IMG/VR virus record: IMGVR_UViG_3300009176_000035
Location: 1 to 51,846 of that record
Direction: 5' to 3' (one strand)
Length of the DNA: 51,846 bases
From: a virus
Shown here: positions 16,674 through 24,079 of the stretch, one piece after another
Numbering within the stretch: position 1 is the first letter of the stretch
Layout: every line of letters begins with the position of its first letter
Translations under genes and position numbers: made by a program
Notes under the pieces: model-generated
Databases searched by the model: none
What the model was told of the DNA's origin: nothing
The model's input: the letters and a program-made list of their open reading frames with translations, nothing else

Positions 16674-17107
16674 GGGCCCTCCTTATCAATCCATTCTCGG
16701 AGTCGATCAGTGAGATCGATTACGACGGGGACTGGAAATCCATAGCCCGGCTAATCGCAATCGAGCATCGTCCATTCACCCTAGTCTCGCTCGGGGACCC
16801 AGAGCGACACCATATATACCTGGATGATGAGGGACTTTACCAGCCGGCGCAACGTTTCTTCATCCTCCGGAGCTACCCCTCCCCACTGGCCGGGCGTGGT
16901 CTAGTCCTCCGGGATGGCCCAGATGGAGACGAGGCAGAGGCCACCCTCACGCTCGAGTCCCTCGCCGCGGCGATCAAGTGGCTCCCAGCTTCGATTAGAT
17001 TCACCGGGACGACCACTCGGGAGGGGGAGACCGATCACCCCCTCCTCGGCCGAGTTTCGTTCATAGAAAGTACTCCGAGATTCATCGACACCAAGAGGAT
17101 GAACTGA
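16670..17107 (+). CDS. DUF3846-like hypothetical protein
   Basis: A 145-residue protein. ATG 16670 overlaps the TGA of the HIRAN gene and has GAGGAAA before it. The start MRALLINPFSESISEIDYDG followed by HHIYLDDEGLY resembles the DUF3846 pattern (LLINP...I.E....DDEGL) seen in phages and mobile elements. The function is unknown. Coupled translation with the HIRAN gene is likely. Confidence 0.65.
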   Translation: MRALLINPFSESISEIDYDGDWKSIARLIAIEHRPFTLVSLGDPERHHIYLDDEGLYQPAQRFFILRSYPSPLAGRGLVLRDGPDGDEAEATLTLESLAAAIKWLPASIRFTGTTTREGETDHPLLGRVSFIESTPRFIDTKRMN

Positions 17108-17145
17108 CATGCCATCACCATTCGAGACTGCGAGAGGAATTGATT

Positions 17146-17367
17146 GTGAAGCTATTCATATGGGCCGAACCGCATCGTGTGTTATACGGAAGCAGCATGG
17201 TGATAGCTGTCGCCGAGACAGTGGAAGATGCCAAAAAATTAGCGGCAGCTTCTCCAGGCTATAGGTTTGCACAGTACCCGAACGCGCCTGGCAATGCGTC
17301 AGACTTAAAGGAGCCAACTCGCATCGTCGATCTTCCATGTGCGGAGTGGCACGAGTGGAGCGAGTAG
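17146..17367 (+). CDS. Small hypothetical protein
   Basis: A 73-residue product from GTG 17146, chosen because AGAGGAA lies seven bases upstream; TTG 17140 is too close to it. The sequence MKLFIWAEPHRVLYGSSM, then AVAETVEDAKKLAAAS, is a small beta-beta-helix fold common among phage proteins of unknown role. Confidence 0.55.
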   Translation: MKLFIWAEPHRVLYGSSMVIAVAETVEDAKKLAAASPGYRFAQYPNAPGNASDLKEPTRIVDLPCAEWHEWSE

Positions 17368-17411
17368 GAACCTGCCCGCCGCGCGGGCTCTCGCGCGTGG
17401 AGGCGGCGTAG

Positions 17412-19064
17412 ATGCCGCGGCTCGTCAGCGAGAAGACCGCTGCCGAACAGCTCGGGCTGGAGCTGTCGGTCTTCCGCCATTGGGTGCGGATTGAGCGCCT
17501 CCACCCTAGTAACCGAATCCAGAATAGTCTGGATCTCCAGGAGAATGAGATGACCGAATTTACCCCCACCCAAGAGCAACAGGCCATCGTCGAGGCGGCG
17601 GCACATTCACCCGCCTCCCTCATGGTCAAGGCGTTCGCCGGCTGTGCGAAGACCTCCACTCTTAAACTTCTAGCTCCCGGCCTCCCCACCCGCTCCGTCA
17701 TCTGCTTAGCATTTAATAAGAAGATTGCCCTGGACTTGACCGCCACCATGCCAGAAGGCTTCACCTGTGCTACGCTGAACAGCGTGGGGCATAAAGCATT
17801 CGCCTCGGCCGTCGGGCGCCGCCTCATCGTGGACAGCCAGAAAGTCTCCAAACTCGTGACCGAATGGTCCAAGAAGCTCGGTCGGGTCAGCGATGTAGAA
17901 TGGGCGGCGGTGCGGAACCTCGTGGTGAAGGCCAAGAGCGCAGGCCTAGTACCCTCCCGCTTTCCAGAAGCTCGCCGTTCCCTGATCCCCGACACCACAG
18001 AAGGCTGGGAGGAGATCGGGGACTCCATCGGAGTCACCGCCACGCAGGACCTCATCCAGGCGGCGCGAGACATCCTCAGCAAGTCAATCGACCTCGCACG
18101 ATCCGGCACCATCGACTATGATGACCAAATCTATATGAGTGCGCTATTCTTCGGCCTCTATCCGAAATTCCACACGGTGATCGGAGATGAGGTTCAGGAT
18201 TGGTCCCTGCTCAACCACCTCCAGGTTAAGAAGATGACCGGAGAGCGGCTCATAGTAGTGGGCGATCCCCTCCAGTCCATCTATGCGTTCCGGGGAGCGG
18301 ACTCAGCCTCGATGGAGAAAATCAGGAGATTGCGTCCCGAGTGGATTGACCTTCCCCTCACTACTACTTTCCGCTGCCCCCGAGTCATCGTCCAGCGCCA
18401 GCAGCGCCACGCGCCGGGCTTCAACGCCGCGGAGTCGGCTCCCGAGGGCCAAGTCCTCAATTGGCAAGGGAGCGAGGGAGGGTGGTCGCTCGGGGATGGC
18501 CAGCTCCCGGACGCCATCCTCTGTCGAAACAACGCCCCGCTAATCGGTCTGGCCTTCAAGCTCCTCCGCAAGCGGGTCGGGATCAATGTTCTCGGTCGGG
18601 ACTTCGGCAAGTCCATCGTCGGCCTCCTCAAGAAGCTCTGCGGGGAGGAGGGCTCGAGGCCGAGCATCGAGTGCCTCGAGGTGGTGACTCAGGCCATGGA
18701 GAAAGAAATCCGCTTAGCTCGAGCAGCGGGGAAGGATGAGAAAATTTCCCAGATCTCCGACCGTCATGAGAGTCTAATAGCAGTATTGGAGGAAACGGAC
18801 TCCCTCGGTTCCGCTCGCCGGTGGCTCGAGGAACTCTTCGACCGGCCGGGGCAGATCACCCTCTCATCGATCCACAAGGCCAAGGGCCTCGAGTGGAACA
18901 CCGTGCTCCATCTCGATCCATGGAGGCTCCCGAGCAAGTACGCTCGCCTCGCGGCGAACGATGGGAACGACGTTCCGCTGGAGCAGGAGCTCAATCTTCA
19001 GTATGTTTGCGAGACCCGGGCCAAGCAGACATTAATATTGGCTAACCTAGAGGACTTCAAATAG
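17412..19064 (+). CDS. UvrD/Rep-type SF1 helicase with N-terminal HTH-like extension
   Basis: A 550-residue protein. Residues 47-550 are an SF1A helicase: Q motif TPTQEQQAIV, Walker A AGCAKTS (the usual G before K is A), motif II GDEVQD near 258, motif III VVGDPLQSIYAFRGA near 283-297, TTTFRCP, then SSIHKAKGLEW and LQYVCETRAK near the end. Residues 1-46 (VSEKTAAEQLGLELSVFRHW) look like a small helix-turn-helix of the excisionase/MerR type. Both ATG 17412 (GGAGG upstream) and ATG 17550 (AGGAG upstream) have good ribosome-binding sites, so two products are possible. I infer a role in recombination-linked replication. Confidence 0.85.
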   Translation: MPRLVSEKTAAEQLGLELSVFRHWVRIERLHPSNRIQNSLDLQENEMTEFTPTQEQQAIVEAAAHSPASLMVKAFAGCAKTSTLKLLAPGLPTRSVICLAFNKKIALDLTATMPEGFTCATLNSVGHKAFASAVGRRLIVDSQKVSKLVTEWSKKLGRVSDVEWAAVRNLVVKAKSAGLVPSRFPEARRSLIPDTTEGWEEIGDSIGVTATQDLIQAARDILSKSIDLARSGTIDYDDQIYMSALFFGLYPKFHTVIGDEVQDWSLLNHLQVKKMTGERLIVVGDPLQSIYAFRGADSASMEKIRRLRPEWIDLPLTTTFRCPRVIVQRQQRHAPGFNAAESAPEGQVLNWQGSEGGWSLGDGQLPDAILCRNNAPLIGLAFKLLRKRVGINVLGRDFGKSIVGLLKKLCGEEGSRPSIECLEVVTQAMEKEIRLARAAGKDEKISQISDRHESLIAVLEETDSLGSARRWLEELFDRPGQITLSSIHKAKGLEWNTVLHLDPWRLPSKYARLAANDGNDVPLEQELNLQYVCETRAKQTLILANLEDFK

Positions 19065-19065
19065 A

Positions 19066-19323
19066 ATGGCCGACCACATCGAGTTGCTCCTCCGTGCCCT
19101 AGCCTCCCGTGGGCTACGCCTCCGGGGAGAGAGGCTTGCCCTCAAGACCCTTCGTCGCCAGTTGATGTATGCCAGGAGCAAGGATGAGAGGCTAAGTAGC
19201 TTAATGTTCAGGCTTCGTTCCGAGCGCAAGGGTGGCCTCATAGATGGCCAGCAGCACTCAGTGCTAGACATCATCAACACCCAGGCGGACGTTGGGCAAA
19301 TAGAGGATGCAATATGGACATGA
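19066..19323 (+). CDS. Small basic helical protein
   Basis: An 85-residue protein rich in Arg and Leu (ELLLRALASRGLRLRGERL, then TLRRQLMYARSKDERL), all helical. It starts two bases after the helicase stop and its end overlaps the next gene. It could be a DNA-binding or helicase-partner protein. No family is recognised. Confidence 0.6.
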   Translation: MADHIELLLRALASRGLRLRGERLALKTLRRQLMYARSKDERLSSLMFRLRSERKGGLIDGQQHSVLDIINTQADVGQIEDAIWT

Positions 19324-19535
19324 CCCAAGAGCAGCAGGAGGCCCTATCCCACCAGCACTACGGCCATTGGGTCGTCCCTCTCGAGTCCGGCCGAGTCGCC
19401 GTCTTTTCTCACCCCAATGGCAAGCTTCTATCCATATGCGAGTGGTCCGAGGTCAAGTCTGTCCCCATCAAGGCTCGGGTACTAGATCGAGTCCCTCGGA
19501 CCGAGCTTACCCTAGACGAACTGCTTAGCGTCTAG
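19314..19535 (+). CDS. Small hypothetical protein
   Basis: A 73-residue product that overlaps the previous gene by 10 bases. WVVPLESGRVAVFSHPNGKL is a compact beta pattern of a type seen in small phage early proteins. The function is unknown. Confidence 0.55.
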   Translation: MDMTQEQQEALSHQHYGHWVVPLESGRVAVFSHPNGKLLSICEWSEVKSVPIKARVLDRVPRTELTLDELLSV

Positions 19536-19552
19536 GGAGAGTCTAGCATACA

Positions 19553-19816
19553 ATGAGCCAATCCTTTTCCGAGAAGTTAACTGGACTTCGCGCCGCGGGC
19601 CTCGAGCTGGACTTACCGTTCCTCATCGCCCTCGCCTCAACCCACCAGTTCACCCCAGAGGAGGATCAGACGATCCGCCGGAACCTCATCATCTCCGAAT
19701 TGATGGCCCAGAACCCCCATCTGCGCAGGCACCGAGCCGAGGCACTAGTAAAGGAAGCACAAAATGGAAGAGGATCTCAAGACAGTGCCATATCAAGAAC
19801 TCGAAAAGAGGCTTGA
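19553..19816 (+). CDS. Small hypothetical helical protein
   Basis: An 87-residue product with GGGAGAG upstream of the ATG. It is helical throughout (EKLTGLRAAGLELDLPFLI, then EEDQTIRRNLIISELMAQ). The last third overlaps the start of the next gene in another frame. The function is unknown. Confidence 0.55.
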   Translation: MSQSFSEKLTGLRAAGLELDLPFLIALASTHQFTPEEDQTIRRNLIISELMAQNPHLRRHRAEALVKEAQNGRGSQDSAISRTRKEA

Positions 19817-19961
19817 CTACTATATGGATAAGCTATCCGACGCGAAGGCATGGGGCAAGCCAGCTGGCCCCATCCACGCACGTCGAGAGGCCATTGTGCG
19901 GGAGATGATCCGCCGAGCGCCACCCAAGCACGGCTTTGGCTTTACCGGGAGGACGAGATGA
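19764..19961 (+). CDS. Small basic hypothetical protein
   Basis: A 65-residue product, helical (YQELEKRLDYYMDKLSDA) with a basic C-terminus. It overlaps the previous gene by 53 bases and its stop overlaps the next start (ATGA). The family is not recognised. Confidence 0.55.
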   Translation: MEEDLKTVPYQELEKRLDYYMDKLSDAKAWGKPAGPIHARREAIVREMIRRAPPKHGFGFTGRTR

Positions 19962-20269
19962 GGGTGCGTGGAACGAGAGGGGATGATGTCCTGAATGATT
20001 CCCCAGAGCGAGACTTATTCTCCGGCGGACCAGGGGAGGACAATTTCACCTTCCACTACAATTCGGGTCAGCACGACGTCATCCTGGATTTCCAGCCGGG
20101 AGTAGATAATATTGACCTCTCCCCACTCTACGAAACCTTCATCTATCAAGATGATCGACCGCATGGGACAATGCTCTACGTGGACACCATCTATTCTGGA
20201 GGGACGATCTTCCTCCTCGGAGTCCATCCGGCGGACATCCACTTTGCAGATGACTTCATCTTGTATTAG
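19958..20269 (+). CDS. RTX/M10-C-terminal-like calcium-binding repeat protein
   Basis: A 103-residue protein from ATG 19958 (GGGAGG upstream, overlap with the previous stop). GTRGDDVLNDSPERDLFSGG followed by PGEDNFTFHY and then HDVILDFQPGVDNIDLSPL is the pattern of the last RTX repeats plus flanking domain of serralysin-type proteins, which bind calcium and help fold secreted bacterial proteins. Here only this segment is present, with no protease, adhesin or secretion gene, inside an early DNA-metabolism operon. I infer capture from a bacterial gene; its role in the phage is unknown. Confidence 0.7.
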   Translation: MRVRGTRGDDVLNDSPERDLFSGGPGEDNFTFHYNSGQHDVILDFQPGVDNIDLSPLYETFIYQDDRPHGTMLYVDTIYSGGTIFLLGVHPADIHFADDFILY

Positions 20270-20274
20270 GCTTC

Positions 20275-20306
20275 GATGGCCCGGTTCGATGTTCGAACCA
20301 TCCCAC
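20275..20306. repeat. Intergenic palindrome, copy 5
   Basis: GATGGCCCGGTTCGA, spacer TGT, TCGAACCATCCCAC. It lies five bases after the stop of the RTX-like gene, with a promoter at 20336 behind it. Confidence 0.9.
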
Positions 20307-20335
20307 GATTGCCTCACAAATCTGTCCATAGCCCA

Positions 20336-20364
20336 TTGACGCCGTGGCGCGTATATGCCAATAT
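20336..20364 (+). promoter_or_regulatory. Probable sigma-70-type promoter
   Basis: TTGACG (20336-20341), 17 bases, CAATAT (20359-20364; AATATT one base later is also possible). It lies between palindrome copy 5 and the gene at 20414, the same order as at 9505-9641. Confidence 0.5.
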
Positions 20365-20413
20365 TACAAGTCCGGGCATCCCCGCCCGAAACCAACGAAA
20401 GGAAAATCCTCCT

Positions 20414-20974
20414 ATGGTAAGTATCACGATCCAGGGGCGTGAGTTCAACGCACCGACCCCCTACAGCGCTGGGCATTCGTTGAGTGAAAATGAAGCCTCG
20501 GCATTCAATCAATTGCTCCACGAGAATCTCCGGAACAATTTCGCCAAGACCGTCAAGAATGCGGACGAAGCCCAGAAGGCGGGCAAGCCCGCGGTCTCCC
20601 AGGAGGATCTCCAACGCCAGTTCGACGAATATGCCTCCAAGTACGAGTTTGGAGTCCGGAAGAGTGGCGGTGGAGGGGATTCGAGTCTGCCCAAGGATCC
20701 TACGCTCCGTCAAGCGCACTCCATGGCCCGGGAGGCGATTCGAGCCCTGGCCAAGAAGAAGAGCTTCACCGTCAGCGCCGAGTGGGTGGCGAGCAAGGTG
20801 CCTGAGTTCCTCGAGAAGAACCCAGCCTATCTCGAGGAGGCTCGCCGTCGCGTCGAGTCCCAGGCCAGTATTTCGGTCGAGGAGCTTGACTTCAGCGATG
20901 CGCAGGCTTCGCGAGGCGAAGAGAACGGGGGAGGTGACTCCACCCCCGATGAGCAGGACCAGGCTGCGGCATAG
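20414..20974 (+). CDS. Hypothetical early phage protein
   Basis: A 186-residue protein. It starts with a short beta segment (MVSITIQGREFNAPTPYSAG), then helices that end in a flexible Gly-rich linker near residue 80, a second helical domain (AREAIRALAKKKSFTV) and an acidic disordered tail (RGEENGGGDSTPDEQD). The two-domain layout with an acidic tail resembles small phage DNA-transaction proteins, but I do not recognise the family. It is first in a promoter-led operon. Confidence 0.65.
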   Translation: MVSITIQGREFNAPTPYSAGHSLSENEASAFNQLLHENLRNNFAKTVKNADEAQKAGKPAVSQEDLQRQFDEYASKYEFGVRKSGGGGDSSLPKDPTLRQAHSMAREAIRALAKKKSFTVSAEWVASKVPEFLEKNPAYLEEARRRVESQASISVEELDFSDAQASRGEENGGGDSTPDEQDQAAA

Positions 20975-21003
20975 CCTGCCCTGCTCGGGGGGAAGGAGGT
21001 TCC

Positions 21004-21273
21004 ATGCCAGTTCCTTCCCCCCATTATCTTTCCCTCCTCCTTCGAGCCCAGGCCACGCCCTACGGCATCGCCCTCAAGGTTCTCGAGGGGGAGGTTGAGG
21101 CCATGAAGGACAAGCTCTCCCTCACCCGGCGCCTCGCCCGAGACCCAGAGCTCTTCAACCTCCAGTTCATGATTCCGCCGAACCGCCCTGGCGAGATATG
21201 GATTGTCAAACGCCAGAGAGGAGAGGTCGAGCCGGCACATAATGTCTTACCACTTCGAATAGAAGGAGGCTAA
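21004..21273 (+). CDS. Small hypothetical protein
   Basis: An 89-residue product with AAGGAGG before the ATG. The first half is helical (ALKVLEGEVEAMKDKLSL) and the second half is a short strand-rich part (GEIWIVKRQRGEVEP). It lies directly before the ribbon-helix-helix-like gene. The function is unknown. Confidence 0.6.
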   Translation: MPVPSPHYLSLLLRAQATPYGIALKVLEGEVEAMKDKLSLTRRLARDPELFNLQFMIPPNRPGEIWIVKRQRGEVEPAHNVLPLRIEGG

Positions 21274-21274
21274 A

Positions 21275-21502
21275 ATGCCACGTCGAGAAGATGAGGAAAT
21301 AGAGCGAGTCCATGTCACCATATATTCATCGGATGCTGCAAGGCTGCGTGAACTCTACGGAGAAGGCATTGGAATCTCCATGGCAGTGAGGAAAATGGTC
21401 CGAGCGGCCCTCAAGAAAATTGCCGAACGTCAGGTCATGGTATACCGCCAGCTCACCCCGACCGCCGGCTCAGTCGACGAGTTGGATGAGGGGAGCGACT
21501 GA
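21275..21502 (+). CDS. Ribbon-helix-helix-like DNA-binding protein
   Basis: A 75-residue protein. IERVHVTIYSSDAARLREL followed by GISMAVRKMVRAALKKI fits a ribbon-helix-helix fold (one strand, two helices) as in Arc/MetJ-type repressors. Its stop overlaps the next ATG by one base. I infer a transcription regulator of the early operons; the dyads near 22720-22747 or the dispersed palindromes are candidate targets. Confidence 0.55.
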   Translation: MPRREDEEIERVHVTIYSSDAARLRELYGEGIGISMAVRKMVRAALKKIAERQVMVYRQLTPTAGSVDELDEGSD

Positions 21503-21717
21503 TGGCAGAAGATAGTCCACTTCGCGAAGCCAAGCCCTCCATGGCCGAAATCTTCCAGAGGGACCCCCTGCAGTTAACTCGCCAGGACCGCGACGCAATA
21601 GTGGCGGTCCTGCGGCAGCGCCGGGTCGAGTTCCAGAGGGAAGAAGTGGCTTCGAAGAATAAGCCAAAGCGTACTCGCGCTCCGGACGGCCTCTCCCTGG
21701 ATGATCTCCTCAAATGA
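21502..21717 (+). CDS. Small hypothetical protein
   Basis: A 71-residue product, mostly one helix (DRDAIVAVLRQRRVEFQRE) and a basic linker (KNKPKRTRAPDG), ending in LSLDDLLK, a short acidic/hydrophobic motif of the kind used as a docking peptide. It overlaps the nuclease gene by four bases. The function is unknown; partnership with the nuclease is inferred from coupling. Confidence 0.55.
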   Translation: MAEDSPLREAKPSMAEIFQRDPLQLTRQDRDAIVAVLRQRRVEFQREEVASKNKPKRTRAPDGLSLDDLLK

Positions 21718-22679
21718 GCATAGTCCCAGACACCACCCAGCTCAAGGCCTTCTCATCCACCATCCCCGGCCTCCAGTTTGCCTGGGACTCCGTCTCCCTG
21801 GGCGAGCTCAAGACTTGCCCTCGGAAATATTACTACACCATCATAGAGGGCTGGCAGCCCATCTTGCGTTCCGACCATCTAACTTTCGGAATCCATTACC
21901 ACAGGGCATTGGAGTTATATGATCACCGCAAGGCCGAGGGGCAGTCGCACAATGATGCGCTTGATTGCGCAGTTAAGTATTGCCTGGAGGAGACCGTCGT
22001 TCGGCTTCCAGGCGACCGTTGGAGGCCGTGGACTAGCCAGGAGCCTAACAAGAACAGAGAAACGCTTCTCCGTACGGTGGTCTGGTATCTTGATCAGTTC
22101 GAGCAGGATGCTGCCCAGACCATCATCCTCCAGAACAGCAAGCCGGCGGTGGAGCTTTCATTCCGCTTCGAGATCGATTACCAGATTGACTCCCAGCCAG
22201 CTCTCCTGTGCGGCCATCTCGATCGCATCGTCGAGTTCACCGGGAAGAAATTCGTCCTTGATCATAAGACTACGAAGTATAATATCGACGACCGCTACTT
22301 TGCTCAATTCAACCCGGACAACCAGATGAGCTTATATTCTCTTGCTGCCCAGATAGTCTACGGCGAGCCAGTCCGCGGCATAATCATCGACGCAGCACAG
22401 GTACTTGTCAACTCATCCCGATTCCTCCGGGGCTTCACCTTCAGGCACAAGTCAGAGACCGACGAATGGCTAAGCGAGGTCAACTATTGGCTCGCCCAGG
22501 CTCAGCACTTTGCCCAGTCCGGCGTCTGGCCCAAGAACGATAAGTCGTGTGGCTTCTACGGGGGCTGTCCATTCAGAGAGGTCTGCGCTTCGGCGCCGTC
22601 CTTTCGAGAAACTCTCCTCAATGCCTCATTCCGCCGCCGGGTCTGGGACCCCCTCATCCCTCGAGGAACAGATGTCTAG
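21714..22679 (+). CDS. Cas4/RecB-like PD-(D/E)XK exonuclease with Fe-S cysteines
   Basis: A 321-residue protein. SLGELKTCPRKYYY (Cys 35), then HYHRALELYDH, CGHLDRIVEF and FVLDHKTTKYN (D...DxK catalytic pattern), FNPDNQMSLYSLAAQ (the QxxxY-type motif), and a C-terminal cysteine cluster CGFYGGCPFREVC near 278-290. This is the layout of Cas4/AddB-type nucleases, where four Cys hold a [4Fe-4S] cluster. No cas genes or repeats are present. With the Sak4-like ATPase next door it most likely processes DNA ends for recombination. Confidence 0.85.
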   Translation: MSIVPDTTQLKAFSSTIPGLQFAWDSVSLGELKTCPRKYYYTIIEGWQPILRSDHLTFGIHYHRALELYDHRKAEGQSHNDALDCAVKYCLEETVVRLPGDRWRPWTSQEPNKNRETLLRTVVWYLDQFEQDAAQTIILQNSKPAVELSFRFEIDYQIDSQPALLCGHLDRIVEFTGKKFVLDHKTTKYNIDDRYFAQFNPDNQMSLYSLAAQIVYGEPVRGIIIDAAQVLVNSSRFLRGFTFRHKSETDEWLSEVNYWLAQAQHFAQSGVWPKNDKSCGFYGGCPFREVCASAPSFRETLLNASFRRRVWDPLIPRGTDV

Positions 22680-22719
22680 GGGTGGATTCGGCTCATCGCT
22701 CCTGGTGGATTAATATTTC

Positions 22720-22747
22720 TTGACAAACTGTCAATTATCAATTGACA
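22720..22747. promoter_or_regulatory. Overlapping dyads, probable operator
   Basis: TTGACA-AAC-TGTCAA (22720-22734) and TGTCAAT-TATCA-ATTGACA (22729-22747) share a half-site, giving three TTGACA-type half-sites. The last one is the -35 box of the promoter at 22742. A bound repressor would block the promoter. Confidence 0.6.
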
Positions 22748-22770
22748 CATACCCGCCGGTGTGGCATAAT
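22742..22770 (+). promoter_or_regulatory. Sigma-70-type promoter of the Sak4 operon
   Basis: TTGACA (22742-22747), 17 bases, CATAAT (22765-22770). This is the best promoter match in the window. The following leader (CATTAACAGGGAGTC) is shared with the 16232 promoter region. Confidence 0.75.
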
Positions 22771-22792
22771 CGGACATTAACAGGGAGTCATC

Positions 22793-23623
22793 ATGCCACG
22801 AGCGAGTGCCATGACTTTGCAGCCGCCAATCAAGATGCTAATCCTGGGTGACTCTGGGAAGGGCAAGACCGGAGCGCTCGCCTCGCTCGCACAGGCTGGC
22901 TACAGCTTGCGGGTGCTCGATTTCGATTCCGGCTTCATCGTGGCCCTCAATATTATCCGGCACAAGTGTCCGGAGGCCCTGGAGCGCACCTATTTCGAAA
23001 CCCTAACCGACTCATTCAAAAATGTCCAGGGTCGGCTCGTGGCCCGGACTCCGGTCACAGCATGGTCGACCGCCGCCCGGCTCCTCAGCAATTGGAAGAC
23101 CGAGGACTATGATCTAGGTCCAGTAACTTCCTGGGGTGAGGATGCGGTACTAGTAATCGATAGCCTGACCCATGCCGGCTATGCCGCCATGAGGTTTCAG
23201 CAAGCACTTAATAGCAAACTCGGAACTAATCCCACTCTTCCCGATTGGGGCATCGTCCAGACTATGATGTTAGATTTGCTCTCCATGCTCTACAGCGACG
23301 ATGTCAAGTGCCACGTCATCGTCAATACGCACATAGACTGGAGATGGGAAGATGTGAAGAATGAGAAGGGCCAGGTCATCAATCGGGTTCTTTCCTCCGC
23401 CTATCCGAGTGCTCCAGGTAATAAATTGCCCGAGAAGATCGGCGCCTTCTTCAACAATGCGCTCCAGGTCGTGAGTTCCGGCACCGGAACGGCCGAGCGG
23501 AGGCAATTGATCACCATTCCCCAGGACGTGCTTGGGCTCAAGAACTCAAACCCAGGCAAAGTCAAGCGGACGTATCCCATAGATACCGGCTTAGCTGAGT
23601 TCTTCACCGACGTTAGGAGTTGA
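22793..23623 (+). CDS. Sak4-like RecA-fold ATPase
   Basis: A 276-residue protein. Walker A GDSGKGKTG at about 19-27, LRVLDFDSGF, Walker B VLVIDSLTHAGY near 117-128, then VIVNTHIDWRWED and a C-terminal SAYPSAPGNKLPEKIG region. This is the order of the phage Sak4/AAA_24 ATPases, which assist single-strand annealing recombination together with a phage SSB. An SSB-like gene lies 450 bp downstream and a Cas4-like nuclease directly upstream, which fits. It has its own regulated promoter. Confidence 0.8.
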   Translation: MPRASAMTLQPPIKMLILGDSGKGKTGALASLAQAGYSLRVLDFDSGFIVALNIIRHKCPEALERTYFETLTDSFKNVQGRLVARTPVTAWSTAARLLSNWKTEDYDLGPVTSWGEDAVLVIDSLTHAGYAAMRFQQALNSKLGTNPTLPDWGIVQTMMLDLLSMLYSDDVKCHVIVNTHIDWRWEDVKNEKGQVINRVLSSAYPSAPGNKLPEKIGAFFNNALQVVSSGTGTAERRQLITIPQDVLGLKNSNPGKVKRTYPIDTGLAEFFTDVRS

Positions 23624-23625
23624 CG

Positions 23626-23823
23626 ATGGGCGAATATATTTGCATCTGGACGGACCAGGACGGCGAGAACCATGTAACCCGCTGTGAAGTTGACGAGGAT
23701 GGAATGGTGGTTGGCCTTCCCGGCTCCCTAATCGCCATCATAGAGATCGAGGAAGAAGGCCTGACCTTCTGGAAAGCCGTTGGATCGGACGAGATCGGAG
23801 TGGAAAATCAATTCCGCCGCTAA
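23626..23823 (+). CDS. Small acidic hypothetical protein
   Basis: A 65-residue product from ATG 23626 (AGGAG seven bases before). It is acidic and strand-rich (MGEYICIWTDQDGENHV, then CEVDEDGMVVGLPGSL). The start lies three bases after the stop of the ATPase gene. The function is unknown. Confidence 0.6.
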   Translation: MGEYICIWTDQDGENHVTRCEVDEDGMVVGLPGSLIAIIEIEEEGLTFWKAVGSDEIGVENQFRR

Positions 23824-23824
23824 G

Positions 23825-24079
23825 ATGACCCACCTCCCGGATTCCTTCTGGCTCCGCTCAATGATCGAGGCCCTCCTTATTATGATTAAGGAGGCAGAGC
23901 CAAGTGGCTTGATGACCCATGATATGGGAACAGTAGCGAGGAATATCTGGCAGTACCTCGAGCAATACGACAAATCCGGCGCCTCATTCAGTTCGGACCG
24001 TCCAATCTCGAGCGCGCCGCGCTCCGGTCCCTCACCCGCCCCGCATGGGCAAGACAAGGAGAATTCCAATGGCAGTTGA
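23825..24079 (+). CDS. Small hypothetical protein
   Basis: An 84-residue product from ATG 23825, one base after the previous stop. The first 50 residues are helical (WLRSMIEALLIMIKEAEPS); the rest is a Ser/Pro-rich tail that overlaps the start of the SSB-like gene. The function is unknown. Confidence 0.5.
   Translation: MTHLPDSFWLRSMIEALLIMIKEAEPSGLMTHDMGTVARNIWQYLEQYDKSGASFSSDRPISSAPRSGPSPAPHGQDKENSNGS

Noticed and set aside
21714-22679. CRISPR-associated Cas4
   Set aside because: The nuclease is Cas4-like, but there are no CRISPR repeats or other cas genes. A phage recombination nuclease fits better.
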